Shown here piece after piece: positions 7,635 through 11,335 of a DNA stretch of 11,335 nucleotides (position 1 is its first letter; the number at the start of each line of letters is the position of its first letter). A program made the translations under genes and the position numbers. A model generated the notes under the pieces. That model was not told the DNA's origin. It ran no database searches and saw only the letters and a list, made by a program, of their open reading frames with translations. Origin of the DNA: Halieaceae bacterium UBA5085 (lineage in GTDB: Bacteria > Pseudomonadota > Gammaproteobacteria > Pseudomonadales > Halieaceae); the NCBI GenBank assembly GCA_002414665.1, contig DIAF01000018.1, positions 1 to 11,335 of the forward strand, written 5' to 3'.

Positions 7635-10600
7635 TCGACGATAAACCGCAGTTTGTCCGCATCCTTGCCCTTGCAGCGCTCGTTCAGGAACGACTCGAAG
7701 CGTTTACGTAGGTCCTCCGGCGTAGCGGGGGATCCACCAGTCAATAGCGCCTTCTTAATGTCCTCACTGGTGACCACAATCTTCTCCAGACCGGACAAAG
7801 CTTCTTGGATGCTGGCCACGAATTCTGGCGTGACCGGATCGGGCAGGTTCTTTGATTTCAGGAAGCCTTGGATCAGGTTGCGTTGCGCATCCTTGAGCAG
7901 CTCAAAGTTAGCCTGGATGATGGGATCCTCAAGGTTTTCCAGCAGTGTTTGTTGCCAGTCAGCCAGCATGCGATCCAGTTCATCGTCTAGACTTTTGAGT
8001 ACGTTGGCTGCCGGCAGCAGCTCGCCTTGTTCATTGGCGGGGCGGAAGCTGCAGTGTGGGCAAACTGGGCTGGCCACGAGTTCGGAGTCTACCAGCGAGG
8101 CGCAGCTCTTGAGTTTATCCAGCTTGTCGTCAAAGCTCGTGAGTTGCCCGGTTGGCATCAACGAGATGCCCGCCAGTGCGCGTAGGGTGGTAATGCGCGT
8201 GTCTTTGCGTAAGGCAGATTTGGTCTTGTCTTCCGCCACCCCGAGGCGTGCCTTGCTGTGTTGGGCTACGTAAGCGGTGACATAGTCTTTCTTCAGTGTA
8301 GCCAAGCGTTGGCGATACTCTGCTGCGTGCTGTGCACTGCGGTCGGTGGCGAGCTGATCGAGTATCTCCTTGCGGGCGGTCTGGGCCTGTTGGACCCAGG
8401 GATGGTCGGTTGTTAGCACCATCTCTGCCTGGGAGAGATAGGCTGCTGTGGCGCCCAGTTCAGCGACCAGGTCGCGCAGCTTCTCGACCGTATCCAGAAC
8501 CTCGAAGTTCTTCTTCTGGGTGTCGATGTCGGCCTGGGTGATGCGCAGGTTCTTGAGCTTGCCGATGGTGTTGTAGGGCGACAGCTTTTCCAAAAAGTCC
8601 TTGAGTACTTCCAGCCGTGTGCGCCAATCCTGCAGCTCTTCTTCGCGCAGCAGAGACTGGCCCCAGAAACTGAGGCGGCTTTGCAGGTCGGTACCGACGG
8701 TAAGCACCCGTTGCACCTGCTTGGCCACGGCATCCAGCAATTCCTTGACCGGCTCATCCTTACCCTGGGTTGCCATCTGAGCGAGGCCTGATGGCAGGCC
8801 CAGTAGTTCGAACAGAGAGCGCAGGACAGCGACGTTGATCTCTTTGGGTGCCTCGACGTGCTTGAGTTGTTGGAGTTCATCCAGTGAGCGCTCAGCCAGC
8901 AAGGAGATCTTGCCGGAGTCGATCTTGTCGCCAGTGATGGCCAGTACGATGTCGCCGGAATAGACCAGGCCGCCCAGTACGGCGACCAGCAGGTCGGGCT
9001 CCAGGCGGAAACGCACCGGTGCAAAATATTCGACGTCGGTGGGGCCGCTGATCAGTTCACTGCGGTTGAGTACCTGGCCGTGGCCTTTAGCCTGTAGCCG
9101 GTTTAATACCTCCTGGGCATACTTGGAGCGGGTCGGTTCAATGCGATCGCCGTCCAGCATCTCCATTGCGTCCAATATGGCGATGGCGTCTTTGGTTCGG
9201 GTTCCGCCGGCCAAGGCCTTGAGCGTATTGGCAATCAGTTGTTTGCGGTTGGCCTCGGTCACCAGTACCGAGAAGGTGGGGTACTCCGGCGCCAGATCCC
9301 CGAAGTGGGTGCCCAGTGCCAGGCCGGAGGTGACGTTGACGATGTCGCGGAAGTTGGCGCGCTCATCTGGACCCAGCCGCAGTTTGTCGCGTATCGATAC
9401 GCCCTTGGCCCATTCCTGCAGGGTCTTGGTCTTGCCCTGATAGGTCACCTCGAAGGCGGACATCTGTTTGTCCTGCAGCCATTTGCTCATGTCGCGCAGG
9501 GCATCCCTGGCCTTGTCCAGGTAGATGGCCTTGGCGGCACCGCTGGCGGTCGATGCCAGCTCCTGAGCGGCGGCATAGAAGGCGAGATGGCGCTTGATGG
9601 CATCATCCAGCCCCTTGAGGCGGAAAAACACCTCATCGACCTTGCTTTCATCCCGGAAACGAGGTGGCTCGAAGGGCTGGATGAAGTAGATATAGAAGTC
9701 ACGTTCGGGCTGCGCCGTGGGGCGATCGTTGGGCGCACCCAGGAACAGGTAACCATTGCGCTCTACACGGTGGTCCTGCCACTCAACCTGATGTTGCCAG
9801 ATCTTGTAGCCGGTGACATAGGCATGCTCGTCGGTACATTCCATGAGCTGCATCAGGGCGCTGTAGTAGGCGCGGTCAAGGGCATCGTCAGACAATGCTT
9901 CTGCGCGTTTCTCAATCTGGGCGTCGTAGTCGACGTCCTTCTTGAGATCGAGGTAATACTGTTCGGTGTCCGGCGCCTTGGAGATAAACTGACCATTGAC
10001 CGTTTTGACAATCTCGCGCAGGGTGGTCTGCACCGCAGTCAGCAGGTCATCGGACGGTTCACCACCCATGTCCTCGATGCCGGGTTGATACAGGCAAAGG
10101 GTGTCCCGCAACTCCTCGGCCGTTGGTCCTACCGGCACGTAGATATCGCCGCCCGTGGTCAGGCGGTGCACGGATAGTCCCTTGATGACCCGCGCGGCCA
10201 TGGCCTTGTAGGCCGGCCGGGTAAAGGCCTTCTGCACTCGTTCAGTAAGAACTTCTGCCACCGCCAGTACGGGGCCGATGTTGGGGTCTGAACGCAGCAC
10301 CGAGTTGGTGGTGACCGTTTCCCAGAACTTATCGAAACCAATCAATCCGGGGTGATCGGTTGGCACTGTGTCTTCGAGAACATCTTGAATCTGGTCGCGC
10401 AGGGTGACCAGTGCCCCGCGTTTTTCAGTGAATACCAGCTGATCGAAGGTGTTGATGTAATCGGGATGCACCGGGAACAGCCGGACGTATTCATCCATAC
10501 GCTCGTTCATGTTGCTGTAGAACTTGGAAAAAGGCGTGAGGTAGTTGCGGATCTTGTCTTGCTGATCGGCTGATTTCTTGAGTAGACGCTCGGCTACGAC

Positions 10601-11335
10601 AAAGCTCACATCCTGACGGGCAAGTAGCACTTGGGTGAAGCGCTCGCTTACGCGGCGCAGGCTGTCGGCTACGTGTTGGAAACGGCTGCTGTCGAAGATG
10701 GCCTCCTGCACGCCAGCCACAAAGCGGAAGCGCAAGTGTTTGGTAACTTCGCCGATTTCTCGCAGGAATGAGAGATCGAGAACCAGGTCGTGGTCCTTGC
10801 GAGAGCGCAGGTATTCTAGGAACTCATCGACGACGAGCAGCAGCCCCTGGTTAGGATGTACCTCGTCGAAGGCGGCCATCATCTTCTCAAAGGCAGCCTT
10901 GTTGTTGACCACCTTGTCGGCAGGCGGAAAGTTGAAGCTGACGCCCTGGCTTTCCAGGAAGAGTTCGAGTTCCTGGGTGATGATGTCACGCAGTGGCATC
11001 TGGCTGGAGATTTCGATGCGGTGCACTTTAAACTTGCCCGCGATAGTCTCTGCGGCTTTAGCGACCTTCGGGTGGCGGATCATAGGGACATAGGCGGTGT
11101 CCTCTGCGATCAACGACAACACGGACATCAAGTGCGACTTACCGGTGCCGTAGTTGCCTACGACAAGCACGCCCTTGTGATCGACCGACTCATCGAACGA
11201 CAGCTGAGGGATCATCTGTTTGGCAATCCGCTCCGCCATGTCATCGGATATGACGTAGGTTGCGACGAGTTTCTTTGCCTCGTCGGGCCGGTTTGCATCG
11301 AGTAATTGAATGACCGATTCAATCGGCTCGAACTG
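7631..11335 (-). CDS. brxC: BrxC-like P-loop ATPase, DUF6079 family (5' end beyond window)
   Basis: This is a very large ATPase, with 1234 residues visible. The frame stays open from the first ATG at 11239 to the window edge, and the extra 32 residues (QFEPIESVIQLL... YVISDDMA) read as genuine family sequence, so the true start lies outside. The Walker A motif GNYGTGKSHL begins at visible residue 60, and Walker B is LLLVVDEFLEYL at about 165-176. A central region without known motifs follows, then a strongly charged, probably coiled-coil stretch (about 885-1040). CPHCSFRP (Cys1092, Cys1095) is half of a zinc-ribbon-like site; a further Cys lies at 1078. BrxC/PglY ATPases are present in every BREX type and are thought to organise the complex on DNA, but their mechanism is not settled. 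It is the first visible gene of the operon, with the methyltransferase 48 bases downstream. DUF6079-like architecture also occurs in other defence loci, so the BrxC name depends on the neighbours. Confidence 0.86.
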   Translation of the reverse strand, partial: QFEPIESVIQLLDANRPDEAKKLVATYVISDDMAERIAKQMIPQLSFDESVDHKGVLVVGNYGTGKSHLMSVLSLIAEDTAYVPMIRHPKVAKAAETIAGKFKVHRIEISSQMPLRDIITQELELFLESQGVSFNFPPADKVVNNKAAFEKMMAAFDEVHPNQGLLLVVDEFLEYLRSRKDHDLVLDLSFLREIGEVTKHLRFRFVAGVQEAIFDSSRFQHVADSLRRVSERFTQVLLARQDVSFVVAERLLKKSADQQDKIRNYLTPFSKFYSNMNERMDEYVRLFPVHPDYINTFDQLVFTEKRGALVTLRDQIQDVLEDTVPTDHPGLIGFDKFWETVTTNSVLRSDPNIGPVLAVAEVLTERVQKAFTRPAYKAMAARVIKGLSVHRLTTGGDIYVPVGPTAEELRDTLCLYQPGIEDMGGEPSDDLLTAVQTTLREIVKTVNGQFISKAPDTEQYYLDLKKDVDYDAQIEKRAEALSDDALDRAYYSALMQLMECTDEHAYVTGYKIWQHQVEWQDHRVERNGYLFLGAPNDRPTAQPERDFYIYFIQPFEPPRFRDESKVDEVFFRLKGLDDAIKRHLAFYAAAQELASTASGAAKAIYLDKARDALRDMSKWLQDKQMSAFEVTYQGKTKTLQEWAKGVSIRDKLRLGPDERANFRDIVNVTSGLALGTHFGDLAPEYPTFSVLVTEANRKQLIANTLKALAGGTRTKDAIAILDAMEMLDGDRIEPTRSKYAQEVLNRLQAKGHGQVLNRSELISGPTDVEYFAPVRFRLEPDLLVAVLGGLVYSGDIVLAITGDKIDSGKISLLAERSLDELQQLKHVEAPKEINVAVLRSLFELLGLPSGLAQMATQGKDEPVKELLDAVAKQVQRVLTVGTDLQSRLSFWGQSLLREEELQDWRTRLEVLKDFLEKLSPYNTIGKLKNLRITQADIDTQKKNFEVLDTVEKLRDLVAELGATAAYLSQAEMVLTTDHPWVQQAQTARKEILDQLATDRSAQHAAEYRQRLATLKKDYVTAYVAQHSKARLGVAEDKTKSALRKDTRITTLRALAGISLMPTGQLTSFDDKLDKLKSCASLVDSELVASPVCPHCSFRPANEQGELLPAANVLKSLDDELDRMLADWQQTLLENLEDPIIQANFELLKDAQRNLIQGFLKSKNLPDPVTPEFVASIQEALSGLEKIVVTSEDIKKALLTGGSPATPEDLRKRFESFLNERCKGKDADKLRFIVE

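Larger units (their letters stand above)
1..11335 (-). other. BREX type 3 phage-defence operon core (partial)
   Basis: Four consecutive minus-strand genes encode a DUF6079/BrxC-like ATPase, a PglX-type methyltransferase, an SNF2-family helicase and PglZ. This set and order fit BREX type 3 (brxF-brxC-pglXI-brxHII-pglZ-brxA); types 1 and 4 carry a Lon-like BrxL and types 2 and 6 an Lhr-like BrxHI instead, and neither is visible. Overlapping stop/start codons at two junctions and a 48-base gap at the third argue for one transcript entering from the right. The promoter and brxF should lie beyond the right edge, and brxA beyond the left edge; both are predictions. The assignment rests on motif recognition and gene order, not on a database search. 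Confidence 0.88.

Noticed and set aside
9239..10177. A 312-codon open frame on the plus strand
   Set aside because: It lies entirely antisense to brxC, whose protein sequence is clearly conserved-looking there. Long antisense frames are expected in GC-rich genes; no ribosome binding site or motif supports it.
11305..11326. Inverted repeats ATTGAA/TTCAAT and CCGATT/AATCGG
   Set aside because: They lie inside the brxC coding frame over family-like residues (PIESVIQ). Short overlapping palindromes here are likely chance and there is no promoter or terminator context.
11239..11335. Starting brxC at the ATG at 11239
   Set aside because: The frame upstream is open to the edge and encodes plausible family sequence, so the gene begins outside the window.
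1..11335. A wholly new defence system, DISARM or Druantia
   Set aside because: The presence of PglZ with a BrxC-like ATPase, a PglX-type methylase and an SNF2 helicase in this order is fully explained by BREX type 3. No DrmA/DrmB-like, DUF4338 or nuclease gene is visible.

Overview
The window is the core of one defence operon, a type 3 BREX (bacteriophage exclusion) system, and essentially nothing else. All four genes lie on the minus strand, so they are transcribed from right to left. In transcription order they are: a giant ATPase of the BrxC/DUF6079 kind (its 5' end is beyond the right edge), a DNA adenine methyltransferase of the PglX type found in BREX-3 (PglXI), an SNF2/RapA-like helicase (BrxHII), and the alkaline-phosphatase-fold protein PglZ (its last codons are beyond the left edge). 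The order brxC-pglXI-brxHII-pglZ matches the published BREX type 3 layout, in which brxF precedes brxC and brxA follows pglZ. Those two genes would be expected just outside the right and left edges and cannot be seen here.

The genes are packed as a translationally coupled operon. brxC and pglXI are separated by 48 bases. pglXI and brxHII share a GTGA stop/start overlap, and brxHII and pglZ share an ATGA overlap. Each of the three internal starts is preceded by a purine-rich Shine-Dalgarno sequence, and these decide two start codons that a longest-ORF reading would get wrong: brxHII at a GTG and pglXI at its second in-frame ATG. I see no promoter, terminator, RNA gene, IS element, CRISPR array or non-coding stretch over 50 bases. 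Long plus-strand open frames are shadows of the GC-rich minus-strand genes.

The strong Shine-Dalgarno sites and the family content point to a bacterium, plausibly a proteobacterium; the sequence does not allow a firmer placement. Sampled 60-base lines of brxC, brxHII and the 3' part of pglXI are about 62-65% GC, but the central part of pglXI (roughly 5600-7300) falls to about 33-45%. This suggests that the methyltransferase core has a different history from the rest of the operon, the most interesting non-routine signal here.

Functionally, BREX marks the host chromosome by N6-adenine methylation through PglX and blocks replication of unmodified phage DNA. BrxC and the helicase are presumed to supply ATP-driven assembly or translocation, and PglZ is required for the system but its activity is less well defined. 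All recognisable catalytic motifs are intact in the visible parts, so the locus looks functional.
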